Source of the DNA: Terriglobia bacterium
GTDB lineage: Bacteria > Acidobacteriota > Terriglobia > Terriglobales > Acidobacteriaceae
Reading direction: 5' to 3'
Assembly (NCBI GenBank): GCA_020073385.1
Contig: JAIQFH010000009.1
Span: 1 to 64,000 of the forward strand
DNA length: 64,000 nt
Shown: positions 1-8,248 of the stretch, in pieces
Layout of the letters: every line of letters starts with the position of its first letter
Numbering within the stretch: position 1 is the first letter of the stretch
The notes under the pieces: generated by a model
Told to the model about the DNA's origin: nothing
Databases searched by the model: none
Seen by the model: the letters and a program-made list of their open reading frames with translations, nothing else
Position numbers and translations under genes: made by a program

Positions 1-114
1 CGTCAACTGGCCAATCCGTTCGCTAAGCAGAGCGATCTGGACTTCTGGGCTTCCCGTGTCGCTTGCATGGGTTCCGTACTGGTCAATGAGGGATTTCTTT
101 TGCTCTCTGGCTAA
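1..114 (+). CDS. Possible C-terminal end of a gene cut by the window edge
   Basis: Frame 1 is open from the first base to a TAA at 112-114 and gives a 37-residue tail ending in LLLSG. The composition looks protein-like, but no family is recognised and a 38-codon open stretch can occur by chance at this GC content. The gene, if real, starts left of the window. Confidence 0.25.
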   Translation, partial: RQLANPFAKQSDLDFWASRVACMGSVLVNEGFLLLSG

Positions 115-215
115 CACTAAACTGGTGCACTCCTGTTCTTAATCGATTGTCTATGTGACGTTTATGAGAATATCACGGCAGATTGCGCACGGTAAAGGAT
201 GGCTTGTCCGACTCA

Positions 216-680
216 CTACTCCCGCCAGTCCTCGGGCGCGCTTTCAATTCCCCACACATTCCCGGACTCGTTCAGGGCCAGTCCCAGAAGCCAAAGGCGT
301 TCGAACTCTCCGAGAGAGATGCAGTTCACCACGCGTGCCGCGACCTCGATGCCGGTGGGCAGACCTTTGAGGTAAACGACAGTCCCCGGGGACACGGGAC
401 GTGGGGAACGCACGGCGCATCCGCCCAGATTAGCAAGGATGACCTGGCACGGCGCCGAGAAGGGATCGACAGGATCGAGGCTGGTGAGCGTCACGGGAAT
501 CTCGCATGGGATGCGAGTACCTCCCCGCGAAACCTTTTCAGGCCTTGAGCCCGGAGTTGCCAAGCCTAAGGTTCTCACAGAGTTTTGTCGGATCGACCGA
601 GGTACAAATTTCTGTTCGGAATTTGTAACAGACCATGTGCGTGTCAACAGGTTGTTCCCGACGGGTGGACGGTGGCCCAC
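216..680 (-). CDS. PilZ-domain-like protein
   Basis: The last ~105 residues resemble a PilZ domain: an Arg-containing opening (EKVSRGGTRIPCEIPV), a beta-strand core with NLGGCAV, a GTVVYL strand, a VAARVVNC strand, and the ending WGIESAPEDW seen in many acidobacterial PilZ proteins. PilZ domains bind cyclic di-GMP, but here the usual RxxxR and (D/N)xSxxG motifs are only partly kept, so binding is uncertain. The extent given uses the first ATG. That ATG lies inside a dispersed hairpin (671-708), so translation more likely begins further in, for example at the GTG at 578. No Shine-Dalgarno sequence decides between them. No operon partner is present. Confidence 0.6.
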   Translation of the reverse strand: MGHRPPVGNNLLTRTWSVTNSEQKFVPRSIRQNSVRTLGLATPGSRPEKVSRGGTRIPCEIPVTLTSLDPVDPFSAPCQVILANLGGCAVRSPRPVSPGTVVYLKGLPTGIEVAARVVNCISLGEFERLWLLGLALNESGNVWGIESAPEDWRE

Positions 681-708
681 TCAAGCCCGATTTTGGCTTG
701 AGTGGGGC
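671..708. repeat. Family D hairpin, copy 1
   Basis: A near-perfect inverted repeat: the arms CCCACTCAAGCC and GGCTTGAGTGGG flank a short CGATTTT loop, followed by CTCTTC. The same unit occurs at 1149-1188, 3878-3920 and 5025-5065, with variants at 3806-3847 and inside anmK. Confidence 0.85.
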
Positions 709-838
709 TCTTCGTCCCGCTCGTCCCCACATTTCTATCCCGCGTTTCTAGGGGTACGCTAGTTTACCTGGTAGGGGAACCTTAGCAGCGGAAGGGATTG
801 GCGTCCGACAATCGCTCCTGATGAGCTATCCTGATGGC

Positions 839-1102
839 ATGAACCATTTAGAAGTGCTTCGGGAAAAGATCGGCCGTCTCCGCGCCGAGATCGCGCAGAT
901 TCGAGAAATGAATGACCAGTATCGACGTGAAGGCCGAAATGAGACGCACGCTCAGGTTGCTCACGGCCAAAGGCATGAACGCTTACAAGCGATCCAGAGC
1001 GAGCTGGCAAAACTCTCGGACCTTGGCCGACGAGTTCGTTCCGTAGAACAGATGAAGGAACAGCATCGCGCCCGTCTGCATTTAGTCAAGAACGCGTCAT
1101 AG
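839..1102 (+). CDS. Small coiled-coil protein, unknown function
   Basis: An 87-residue charged protein beginning MNHLEVLREKIGRLRAEI. Leucine and isoleucine heptads run through most of its length and predict one or two long helices. It has no signal peptide, membrane segment or cysteine. An alternative in-frame ATG lies at 821, and neither start has a clear ribosome binding site. I chose 839 because the heptad pattern begins there. It stands alone between family D hairpins on both sides. No family is recognised; a role as a small cytosolic helical protein is all the sequence supports. Confidence 0.6.
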   Translation: MNHLEVLREKIGRLRAEIAQIREMNDQYRREGRNETHAQVAHGQRHERLQAIQSELAKLSDLGRRVRSVEQMKEQHRARLHLVKNAS

Positions 1103-1148
1103 AAAGCGCGAACGATTGTCTTCGCTGGACGCGTGTCGTCCCTCCCAC

Positions 1149-1188
1149 GGGTGGCCCTTTCAAGCCCGATTTTGGCTTGAGTGGGGCG
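1149..1188. repeat. Family D hairpin, copy 2, next to the ADOP stop
   Basis: The same stem (CAAGCC ... GGCTTGAGTGGGG) as copy 1, with CTTT replacing CACT in the left arm. It lies four bases beyond the stop codon of the minus-strand permease, where it would form a stem in the 3' end of that transcript. No T-run follows, so it is not a standard intrinsic terminator. Confidence 0.8.
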
Positions 1189-1192
1189 CCAA

Positions 1193-3712
1193 TTACTCAA
1201 ACCGCAACGCTGACATCGGATCGACCCTCGTCGCTTTTCTCGCTGGCACCCAGACCGCTACGAATGCCACGGCGCACAAGAAGATGGGCGTCAGAATAAA
1301 TGCCATCGGATCCCATGTCTTTACTCCAAACAAGAATCCCGTCAAAAACTTCGTCAGCCAGAATGCTCCGCCAATCCCGATGACGAGCCCAATCCCCGCC
1401 AGCAGCATTCCCTGGCGAATCACCATATTGCGAATATTAGAAGCCTGCGCTCCCAGTGCCATTCTCACGCCCAGTTCCTGTGTCCGCTGCTGTACCGAGT
1501 AAGCCATTAATCCATAGATGCCGATCGCCGCCATCAATAAAGCCGAAGCGCCGAAGGACGTGAGCAGCAGCATGTTGAAGCGTTCGCGCGATGTCGTGAG
1601 CACGACAATCTCATCCATACTGCGAATGTGCGCCACCGGCAGCCCGCCAGTAGCTTCGCGGATCGCGTTGGTCACGGCGGCCGTGAGTGTGTGGGGCTCC
1701 ATCCGCGTACGCACAATCCACTCCAGTGGCGCGATGCGCGAGTTAAGCTCCGTCACTTTGTCGGGCATCTGCGCAACCGGGATGTACATCGTCGGACCCG
1801 GGTCCTGATTCAGTCCGCCATCCCGCGTATCTCCTACAACGCCGATCACCTGCCGCGGTGGTTCGACAAAGACAGGCCCCATGCCCGCTCCAATCTCGAC
1901 GCGGTCGTTCAGCGGATCGCCCTTGGGCCAGAACTGTCGCGCCATCGCCTCGTTGATGATGACCACACCCGGCGCTGATCCGTTGTCCTGTTCGGTGAAA
2001 TTGCGCCCGCGGACAACCGGCACCTTGAATACATCAAAATAGCTCCATGAGACCGGGAAGTATCCCGCTCCGCCGGTATTGGGATTGTTGCCGTTCGCCC
2101 GCCCCACAATGTTGAACGGCAGCCCAAAGCCACCTTGCAGCGGCAGACAGCATGCGGCGGCAGCAGCCGTCACACCGGGAACCGCATTGAGCCGCTCGGT
2201 GCCGTCGTGAATGACCTGCGCCACACCGCTGGTCTTCAGAAACCGGTCGCCGCTGATCGACATGGCCATGGTGAGCACGTTGTGCGTGTCAAAGCCAGGA
2301 TCGACCGCCTGCAGCTTCATAAACGTGCGAATGAGCAGTGCCGCCCCGATGACCAGCACCAGAGCAAGAGCCATCTCACTGATCACCAGAACAGAACGCA
2401 CCTTGCCGCTGCGGAAGCCCACTCCAGCCCGGTTGCTGCTCTCGTTCAAAACTGCCGCAAGATTCTTACGGGAGGCGCTGATTGCAGGCATCAATCCAAA
2501 CAAAATTCCCGTCAGCAGCGAAACCCCAAGCGTAAACAAAAGCACATTCAAGTCGACCTTGACCGCCGATCCATCTTCGCCAATGCGCGGGATGCTCCCG
2601 GGATTGATGGCGAGCAACAACCGAACCCCAGCGAATCCCAGAATGAGTCCAAGCACTCCGCCGGCGAGCGATACCACCAGACTCTCCGTAAGCAACTGAC
2701 GAATGATGTGCCAGCGTCCAGCGCCAAGCGCAGAGCGCGTAGCGATCTCTCGTTTGCGCGCCGTGGCGCGAATCAGCAGCAGATTCGCAACATTGGCACA
2801 GGCAATCAACAGCACAAGTCCCACGGTCCCCAGCAACACATAAAGGGACGACCGCGCATCGCGGACCATCAATTCCTGCAACAAAATCACGCCGAAGCCG
2901 CCGTTTGGCCCCAGGGTCCCGGGATACGTCGTACGATACTGATCGGCGGCGAGCTTCAATTGCGCGTTGGCCATCGGCACAGTCACGCCCGGCTTCAACC
3001 GCGCCATCACGCCGAAGTAGTGCGCCTGGTCTTGCGAACTGAGTTCAAACTGAAAGGGCAGCCAGAGATCGGCCGGATTATCCGTAACAAAATCGCGCCC
3101 GATCACGCCCACCACCTGATACGCCTGTCCGTTAAGCTGAATATTGTTACCAACGACGCCCCGGTCTCCGCCAAATCGCCGCTTCCACAGACCGTAACTC
3201 AGCACCGCGAAATTTCCGCCGTGTGGGCTATCTTCCGCCGCGGTAAAAGTCCGACCGGCAATCACGGGCGCGCCTAGGACCGAAAAATAGTCGGCACTTA
3301 CATGCACGCCCTGCACCTGTTCCGGCTGATCGTTGCCGGTGAGGTTCAATCCGGCGCCGCCGCTGTCGTAGGCCGCAACTTGCTGAAAAATCCCCGTCTG
3401 CTGCCGCCAGATATTGAACTTGGGCACATTCGCGCCGGGAAAAGAACCTTGATCGCCGGTGTTCATCAGGTGCACCAGCGACTGTGGATCCGGATAAGTA
3501 AGCGGCTTGAGCAGAACGGTATTAATGACGGAGAAGACTGCGGTATTCGCGCCGATCCCAACCGCAATCACAAGAATCGCGACCACCGTGAATCCGGGCG
3601 CCTTCCGCAGCGATCGCACAGCAAAGAGAATGTCGCGCCAGATATATTCAGCGGACACAAACGAAGAGCCGACCAACACGCTCTGTCCGTTACCAGGCCT
3701 GTGCTGATTCAT
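1193..3712 (-). CDS. ADOP-family MacB/FtsX-like ABC permease
   Basis: The 839-residue protein has the layout of the acidobacterial duplicated orphan permeases: an N-terminal membrane helix (VVAILVIAVGIGANTAVFSVIN, about 40-62), a MacB-type periplasmic core, an FtsX block (LLIACANVANLLLIRATARKREIATRSALGAG, about 300-330), a second periplasmic core, and a second FtsX block near 715-830 with QQRTQELGVRMALGAQ. These proteins usually lack an adjacent ATPase, and none is encoded here. Substrate and partner are unknown; MacB relatives export peptides, lipids or drugs across the inner membrane. The start is supported by AGGAGG six bases upstream of the ATG. The gene is monocistronic, bracketed by family D repeats. 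Confidence 0.9.
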   Translation of the reverse strand: MNQHRPGNGQSVLVGSSFVSAEYIWRDILFAVRSLRKAPGFTVVAILVIAVGIGANTAVFSVINTVLLKPLTYPDPQSLVHLMNTGDQGSFPGANVPKFNIWRQQTGIFQQVAAYDSGGAGLNLTGNDQPEQVQGVHVSADYFSVLGAPVIAGRTFTAAEDSPHGGNFAVLSYGLWKRRFGGDRGVVGNNIQLNGQAYQVVGVIGRDFVTDNPADLWLPFQFELSSQDQAHYFGVMARLKPGVTVPMANAQLKLAADQYRTTYPGTLGPNGGFGVILLQELMVRDARSSLYVLLGTVGLVLLIACANVANLLLIRATARKREIATRSALGAGRWHIIRQLLTESLVVSLAGGVLGLILGFAGVRLLLAINPGSIPRIGEDGSAVKVDLNVLLFTLGVSLLTGILFGLMPAISASRKNLAAVLNESSNRAGVGFRSGKVRSVLVISEMALALVLVIGAALLIRTFMKLQAVDPGFDTHNVLTMAMSISGDRFLKTSGVAQVIHDGTERLNAVPGVTAAAAACCLPLQGGFGLPFNIVGRANGNNPNTGGAGYFPVSWSYFDVFKVPVVRGRNFTEQDNGSAPGVVIINEAMARQFWPKGDPLNDRVEIGAGMGPVFVEPPRQVIGVVGDTRDGGLNQDPGPTMYIPVAQMPDKVTELNSRIAPLEWIVRTRMEPHTLTAAVTNAIREATGGLPVAHIRSMDEIVVLTTSRERFNMLLLTSFGASALLMAAIGIYGLMAYSVQQRTQELGVRMALGAQASNIRNMVIRQGMLLAGIGLVIGIGGAFWLTKFLTGFLFGVKTWDPMAFILTPIFLCAVAFVAVWVPARKATRVDPMSALRFE

Positions 3713-3805
3713 GCCGCCTCCTGATGATTCAGAGAACTCTGCAGATTTAGAATGGACGCAACCGCTCCCCGAAAGTTAGCCCGACTTCCGCCCCAGCACA
3801 CCTAA

Positions 3806-3847
3806 GGGTGCCCCACTTCTGGCCGACTTTGCCAGAAGTGGGGATTT
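3806..3847. repeat. Family D hairpin, variant arms
   Basis: The outer arms GGGTGCCCCACTTCTGGC and GCCAGAAGTGGGG enclose CGACTTT. The right side runs into ATTTTAT. The outer sequence matches the reverse complement of the copy inside anmK. Confidence 0.8.
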
Positions 3848-3877
3848 TATCCGTTTAGGGCTGATTAGATAACCAAC

Positions 3878-3920
3878 GGGTGCCCCACTCAAGCCCGATT
3901 TTGGCTTGCGTGGGGCTCTT
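3878..3920. repeat. Family D hairpin, copy 3
   Basis: The GGGTGCCCCACTCAAGCC and GGCTTGCGTGGGG arms flank CGATTTT and are followed by CTCTTCC. It differs from copy 1 by an A to C change in the right arm that breaks one pair. Confidence 0.85.
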
Positions 3921-4082
3921 CCTCCCTCTTCAGCCGGAGGCGAGCGGAGCGAGGCGAAGTGAAGGATCCCACGTAGGCTGAGCCCGAGTGAAGCTTTCAC
4001 TCTGCCGCCGAACTAGGACAAGGTGACCCGCGTCACTGACGCAAAGCAAACGAACTTCGAAAATTATGCCGGAGACCAAACC

Positions 4083-4724
4083 ATGGCGAACATCATCGCG
4101 AGCGATAGCATCCAATCCCCCCAAGCCATCTACAACGCGAACAATTACGCCAGTGAGCGGAACTGTCCGTGGGTACAGATCGGGAACCTGTTCGTGTCCT
4201 TGACATTCACTGGGAACAAGTCCTGGAAACCGGTGGTAGAACACGAGCACGAGATGGGTTACCGCGAGTTCACCATTTTGTCAGGCAGGCATGGCGACCA
4301 ATATGGGCAACTCGTTCAGTTCAGCACCGGAGAGTTTGGTCCCGGCGTAGCCGAACCGACGCACTACACTCAGGACCTTGCTGAAAAAGACGATTTGGAC
4401 GAACGCCTGGACGATTTACACCTTCAGGTGATCGATGTCGGCCGTCCGCCATACAACACGTTGAAAGCTCTGAAGGCTCTTGCGCTGGCCGAACTCAGTG
4501 CGCGGCGCACAGTTATTTTTGCCTGGTGCTTTTCCATCTTCAGCATGATGGAACATCCCGAGAATCCCTACTTGCCCGTTCCCGACAAAGTCCTCCAGTC
4601 GTATATGCTGCGGGCATTCAATACGCCTGTGGCAGCGCTGGTAAAAGAGGGCTTCTCCTGGGTCCCCACGAAAAAGTGGCCAACCGTGCCGTCAGTTGCA
4701 GGTGCATTTCGCTCCGCCGGGTAG
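4083..4724 (+). CDS. Hypothetical protein, unrecognised
   Basis: A 213-residue protein with no family I recognise. It has no signal peptide or long membrane helix. The middle is acidic (LAEKDDLDERLDDLHLQ) and it contains one hydrophobic patch (VIFAWCFSIFSMM) followed by a proline-rich stretch. The start at 4083 (MANIIASDS) is preferred over an in-frame start at 4023 because GGAG lies nine bases upstream. Repeats flank the gene on both sides, and the next plus-strand gene (5461) is also unrecognised. The two share no visible sequence, so a joint role is only suggested by position. Confidence 0.65.
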   Translation: MANIIASDSIQSPQAIYNANNYASERNCPWVQIGNLFVSLTFTGNKSWKPVVEHEHEMGYREFTILSGRHGDQYGQLVQFSTGEFGPGVAEPTHYTQDLAEKDDLDERLDDLHLQVIDVGRPPYNTLKALKALALAELSARRTVIFAWCFSIFSMMEHPENPYLPVPDKVLQSYMLRAFNTPVAALVKEGFSWVPTKKWPTVPSVAGAFRSAG

Positions 4725-4758
4725 TGCGGTTCTACTGCATCGTCCAAACGACGGTGTG

Positions 4759-4865
4759 GAAGGTGGCCCACACAACGCGATGTTCGTTGTGTGGGTAACT
4801 GGAAGGATTCTTCACCGAGTTATTCCGACGTTGGCTCGACCATTCCTCTACATCCCGACTCAAGC
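4759..4865. repeat. 105-nt direct repeat, copy 1, with hairpin
   Basis: It begins GAAGGTGGCCCACACAACGC. The arms CCCACACAAC and GTTGTGTGGG form a ten-pair stem around GCGATGTTC, followed by GTAACTGGAAGGATTCTTCA and a conserved tail TATTCCGACGTTGGC. Copy 2 at 5162-5265 keeps the same order and length. Confidence 0.85.
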
Positions 4866-4920
4866 CACCAGCCTCGGGTGACTCGTGAAGCTTGCCCAGG
4901 ACAACTGCCGCCAACCGTAC

Positions 4921-4951
4921 CGTGGAAGAGCGGCGCTTCAGCGTCGCGTAA
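4921..4951 (-). repeat. Family A repeat, reversed variant
   Basis: Read on the minus strand it ends GCCGCTCTTCCACG like the other family A copies, but the stem is GACGCTGAAGCG rather than GGCCCTGAAGGGCC. Confidence 0.6.
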
Positions 4952-5024
4952 GATCCCGATAGCGACTGCGGCTTCAGCCGCTGAGGGCTAACGCCTCGTG
5001 TCCTCAGAGAAAACCTGTAACCGC

Positions 5025-5065
5025 GGTGGCCCACTCAAGCCCGGGTTTGGCTTGAGTGGGACTCT
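5025..5065. repeat. Family D hairpin, copy 4
   Basis: GGTGGCCCACTCAAGCC and GGCTTGAGTGGG flank CGGGTTT, and CTCTTCG follows. The arms are identical to copy 1. Confidence 0.85.
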
Positions 5066-5161
5066 TCGAGAGCGCCGGGCGTGTGCCCCTTCCTTTCGCA
5101 CTCGTTGTGCGCGCCGGAGTGTAAAGAATGTCTGGAGATAATGTGTGAAGGATGTCATGCA

Positions 5162-5265
5162 GAAGGTGGCCCACACGACGCGATGTTCGTCGTGTGGGTA
5201 ACTGGAAAGATTCTTCACACAGCTATTCCGACGTTGGCCTACCAACCCTCTACGTCCGACTCAAG
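5162..5265. repeat. 105-nt direct repeat, copy 2, with covarying stem
   Basis: The sequence matches 4759-4865 along its length. In the hairpin the A-T pair of copy 1 is a G-C pair (CCCACACGAC with GTCGTGTGGG), so both arms changed together. The downstream TATTCCGACGTTGGC tail is kept. Confidence 0.85.
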
Positions 5266-5460
5266 CGGAGAGCCAGCTGTTGTTGACAAGTGAACGTTAG
5301 TTAGCGTGAATTGACTCATATCCGATTGAGGTGTATTGTTCTGGCCGCATCAGGGCTGACTAGGGCCAGTTAGGGAAACAACGGCATTGTGCGATTTTTG
5401 CGATAGGACATCATTATTGTGCGTCGAAGGCCGCATTCGACGGCACTATTGGAGTGGCCG

Positions 5461-6405
5461 ATGGGGATCGTAGTGGATTTGGCCAATTCGGACGCTCATT
5501 TTGAAGCTCCGACGATACTCACCAGTAGCGATCTCGGCTTCAACCAGTTTGTATATGACATGCCATCATGGGCAGTAAGCTTCGCTATAAAGTTTGATCC
5601 AGACCCGAACAAGGGCATTGGAGGAGCACCCCAGGATTCGGAGCTTTGGGAGATCGGAATCGTACAGAATCTCCTCTTCGAGAGAATACTTTTTGAATAC
5701 TCGGGGGTTCCTGTTTTCAGCACCGAGTTCACCGCCCCGACCGTTGACATCCTGGATAACTCGTTCGACCGTCCGTTCTATTCGAGCCCCGAACTCGGTC
5801 CAAACAGGCGAAAGACACGGGCGGTTACGCACATTTGGTACTCTTCGCAAGGCTATGGCGAATTACTCGATCCTTCCAGTACCAGTGGAGTGCGGGTGAA
5901 TAATATGCCGAACTTGCTGGACATGTGGGATCAGCCATCGGGAGGAGTCCTCCTGCGAAGAAATGGGTCACTGCTCAACCGCGTAGAGAAAGTGCTCTGC
6001 TTTCAGACTTGGCTTGTCGCCAGAAAAAAGGGCCTGTTCTCGCTCCCAGCCGGCTCGAGTCAAATTAAAGCTTTGCGGGACGCATTCATTCCAGCACTGC
6101 TGCGACCCGCCGTGCAGAGCACGATTGTGCTCGCCCACGTTCCAGCCTTCACACTTACGTTCTGGCTCACTATCACCGGGCCAGGCAAAGGCTTTGTACC
6201 AACTCCAACTTTTGACTATGGGGTTTATGGCGAAAACGGCTTTCTCCCCAAAAAGCGAATAAACCATGCCTTCCAGACCATCATGGGGCCCTTGCCCTCG
6301 GTGAGTGCCAATTTGGGCGATGGCGGCAGGTTTCCAATCACGATAGGGCGAGCCTCCGCCGAACAGGCAAGAAACTGGCTTAGCGTAAACGGTCTGGCCG
6401 CTTAA
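5461..6405 (+). CDS. Hypothetical protein, unrecognised
   Basis: A 314-residue protein with no recognised domain. It has no signal peptide, and the hydrophobic stretches (AFTLTFWLTITG near 240) are too short and mixed for a firm membrane call. Composition is rich in Pro, Gly and aromatic residues, which suggests a beta-rich fold. The start at 5461 (MGIVVDLANSD) has TGGAG eight bases upstream. A GTG at 5419 would add 14 residues. It is the last gene before the 225-nt recurrent element at 6449. It and the 4083 gene are the two unrecognised genes of this repeat-rich stretch. Confidence 0.65.
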   Translation: MGIVVDLANSDAHFEAPTILTSSDLGFNQFVYDMPSWAVSFAIKFDPDPNKGIGGAPQDSELWEIGIVQNLLFERILFEYSGVPVFSTEFTAPTVDILDNSFDRPFYSSPELGPNRRKTRAVTHIWYSSQGYGELLDPSSTSGVRVNNMPNLLDMWDQPSGGVLLRRNGSLLNRVEKVLCFQTWLVARKKGLFSLPAGSSQIKALRDAFIPALLRPAVQSTIVLAHVPAFTLTFWLTITGPGKGFVPTPTFDYGVYGENGFLPKKRINHAFQTIMGPLPSVSANLGDGGRFPITIGRASAEQARNWLSVNGLAA

Positions 6406-6448
6406 TTCCACCATCTTTGCAACGAACGCATACACTTTTCCACACCCC

Positions 6449-6673
6449 GATGTGACATCTGACCTTGCGCTCCACAATCGAAATCCGCCATCATCATGGA
6501 GGCAGCAACAATGCGCGGAAGTCGCACTCCGTCCCGATTTGGGACAGCGTCAGCGATGCGCAGCCTGCAAGTTCTTTGACATCAAGATTTTGCCCGCAAG
6601 TGATTGTGCCGCAAGATTTTATTTTGCGATTCCCCACAATTCGATGATTCCAATACATCAGGGGGGAGGGGGG
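6449..6673 (+). repeat. Recurrent 225-nt element, copy 1
   Basis: It shares ordered conserved blocks with 28371-28594: a GATGTGACATCTGACCTTGC block at the left end, a GTCCCG...TTTGG block, AAGTTCTTTGA at offset 120, AAGATTTTGCC, TTTGCGATT, TCGATGATTCCA, and a G-rich tail. Between blocks the sequence has diverged but the length has not. One frame reads KFFDIKILPASDC and SMIP in this copy, so a decayed short reading frame is possible. It may also be a structured non-coding element. It fills most of the 345-bp gap before the dihydropyrimidinase 3' end. Confidence 0.7.
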
Positions 6674-6750
6674 ATACCCTCACGCGCCGTTCAGTTCCCT
6701 TTTCGGGAATTTCACGCCACGATAATTTCTTCGCGGCCGCTGCCTTGACC

Positions 6751-8148
6751 TCACCCGTTCACCTGAGCGTAGGTCGCGCGTCGCAAGAATTCCCCCTGTC
6801 CCGCTCGCCCTAGGAATTTGTCCCCATCGACCACGACCTTGCCCCGCGATAAGACGACGTCTGGCATTCCCGTAACCTGAATGCCCTCGAACATCGAGTA
6901 GTCGACGCGCATGTGGTGCGTTTTAGCGCTGATCGTGTGCTTTCGTCTGGGGTCGAAGATCACCAGGTCCGCATCGCTTCCGACGGCGATAGTCCCTTTG
7001 CGCGGATAGAGTCCAAACAGTTTCGCCGGCGCGGTTGCAACCAATTCCACAAAGCGGTTCGCGCTGAATCGTCCACTCGCAACGCCTCCGGAATAGATCA
7101 AGCTCATGCGGTGCTCGACACCAGGACCGCCATTGGGAATTTTGGTGAAGTCGTCGCGGCCCATTTCTTTCTGCTCTTTGAAACAGAATGGGCAATGATC
7201 GGTGGAAACTACCTGCAGGTGATCGCACTTCAAGCCATTCCATAGTTTCTCCTGATGCCATTTCTCGCGCAGCGGAGGCGTGAACACATACTTCGCTCCT
7301 TCGAAACCTGGCGCATCGAAGTTCTCAATCGACAGATACAGATACTGAGGACACGTCTCGGCATAAACTGGAAGCCCGCGGTCGCGGGCCTCGCGAACTT
7401 TCTCGAGAGCATCGTTGCAGCTCAGGTGCACGATATAGATCGGAGCCCCAGCCATCTCCGCGAGTGCAATAGCGCGAGCAGTAGCCTCGGCCTCTGCAGT
7501 CGTCGGGCGAGTGAGTGCGTGATATTTCGGCGCCCTCTTCCCTTCTGCGAGCGCCTGCTGCACGATCACATCGATCGCGCTTCCATTCTCGGCGTGCATG
7601 CAGACCATTCCGCCATTCTTCGCCGTGGTCTGCAGCGCTTTGAAGATGCTGCCATCGTCGAGCATAAAAACTCCGGGATAAGCCATGAACAGCTTGAAGC
7701 TGGTCACGCCTTCGTGAACCAGATCGTTCATCTCCGCGAGCTGCCCGCCGGAAACGTCCGTCACAATGCAGTGAAATGCATAATCGCAGACTGCCTTGTT
7801 GGAGGCTTTGCTCATCCATGTGTCGAAAGCCTGGCGCAAGGGCTGACCTTTGTATTGAATGGCGAAGTCGATCAGCGTGGTCGTGCCACCGAAGGCCGCG
7901 GCTCGCGTGCCCGTTTCGAAATCATCAGCGCTGGTCGTGCCTCCAAACGGCATGTCGAGGTGCGTGTGTACGTCAATGCCTCCAGGCAGCAAGAGCTTGC
8001 CACCCGCATCCAACACGTGAGAGGAGTTTTGCGTTGGCAGATCTTTGCCGATGGCGGCGATCTTTCCATTGGCGATGGCAATGTCTGCCGGATACGTATC
8101 GGTTGCGGTCACGACGGAACCATTTCGAATGATCGTGTCGAAGCTCAT
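6751..8148 (-). CDS. Dihydropyrimidinase / hydantoinase
   Basis: A 465-residue amidohydrolase that opens the ring of dihydrouracil, dihydrothymine or a hydantoin to give an N-carbamoyl amino acid. Metal ligands are visible: the HTH pair H61 and H63 (GIDVHTHLD), the carboxylated lysine K152 (TSFKLFMAYPG), H185 (MHAENG), H241 (IVHLSC) and the Asp of STDHCPF. Length is normal for the family. Translation starts at the ATG at 8148 with GGAGG five bases upstream; the TTG just before it is not needed. The neighbours are a luciferase-like oxidoreductase transcribed divergently, an NCS1 permease and a beta-ureidopropionase-like amidase, which together fit reductive pyrimidine degradation. Preference for hydantoin over dihydrouracil cannot be decided from sequence. 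Confidence 0.95.
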   Translation of the reverse strand: MSFDTIIRNGSVVTATDTYPADIAIANGKIAAIGKDLPTQNSSHVLDAGGKLLLPGGIDVHTHLDMPFGGTTSADDFETGTRAAAFGGTTTLIDFAIQYKGQPLRQAFDTWMSKASNKAVCDYAFHCIVTDVSGGQLAEMNDLVHEGVTSFKLFMAYPGVFMLDDGSIFKALQTTAKNGGMVCMHAENGSAIDVIVQQALAEGKRAPKYHALTRPTTAEAEATARAIALAEMAGAPIYIVHLSCNDALEKVREARDRGLPVYAETCPQYLYLSIENFDAPGFEGAKYVFTPPLREKWHQEKLWNGLKCDHLQVVSTDHCPFCFKEQKEMGRDDFTKIPNGGPGVEHRMSLIYSGGVASGRFSANRFVELVATAPAKLFGLYPRKGTIAVGSDADLVIFDPRRKHTISAKTHHMRVDYSMFEGIQVTGMPDVVLSRGKVVVDGDKFLGRAGQGEFLRRATYAQVNG

Positions 8149-8248
8149 CAAGGCCTCCAGCGGCGGAACGAGAAGGAAATTATGCTACACTGCGGCACTT
8201 TAGTTCTTCACAAACCTCTTCCGGACTGTGCATTGAAAGGGACCCGCC

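Larger units (their letters stand above)
3713..4082. other. Repeat-filled intergenic region
   Basis: This spacer separates two divergent genes and is mostly family D repeats (3806-3847 and 3878-3920), followed by a GGCGAAGTGAAGGATCCC motif near 3952-3970 that recalls family H. I see no convincing promoter. Confidence 0.6.
4725..5460. other. Long repeat-dense intergenic region
   Basis: It holds, in order, one copy of a 105-nt direct repeat (4759-4865), a reversed family A unit (4921-4951), a CTTCAGCCGCTGAGGGCTAA motif (4971-4990), a family D hairpin (5025-5065), and the second copy of the direct repeat (5162-5265). I see no gene. Open frames here are short and pass through the repeats. Confidence 0.7.

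Noticed and set aside
2135-3277. 380-codon open frame on the plus strand
   Set aside because: It is antisense to the ADOP permease, is rich in Gln, Arg and His as expected of a shadow frame, and has no domain.
671-5065. Family D hairpins as intrinsic terminators
   Set aside because: They lack a following run of T on the relevant strand, and several lie upstream of genes or inside one.
4725-5460. CRISPR array
   Set aside because: The repeats are few, of unequal type and unevenly spaced, without unique spacers of constant length or cas genes.
6452-6748. 98-codon frame through copy 1 of the 225-nt element
   Set aside because: Copy 2 carries a one-base shift in the same place, so the full frame is not conserved. 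It is recorded as an element with a possible coding origin instead.
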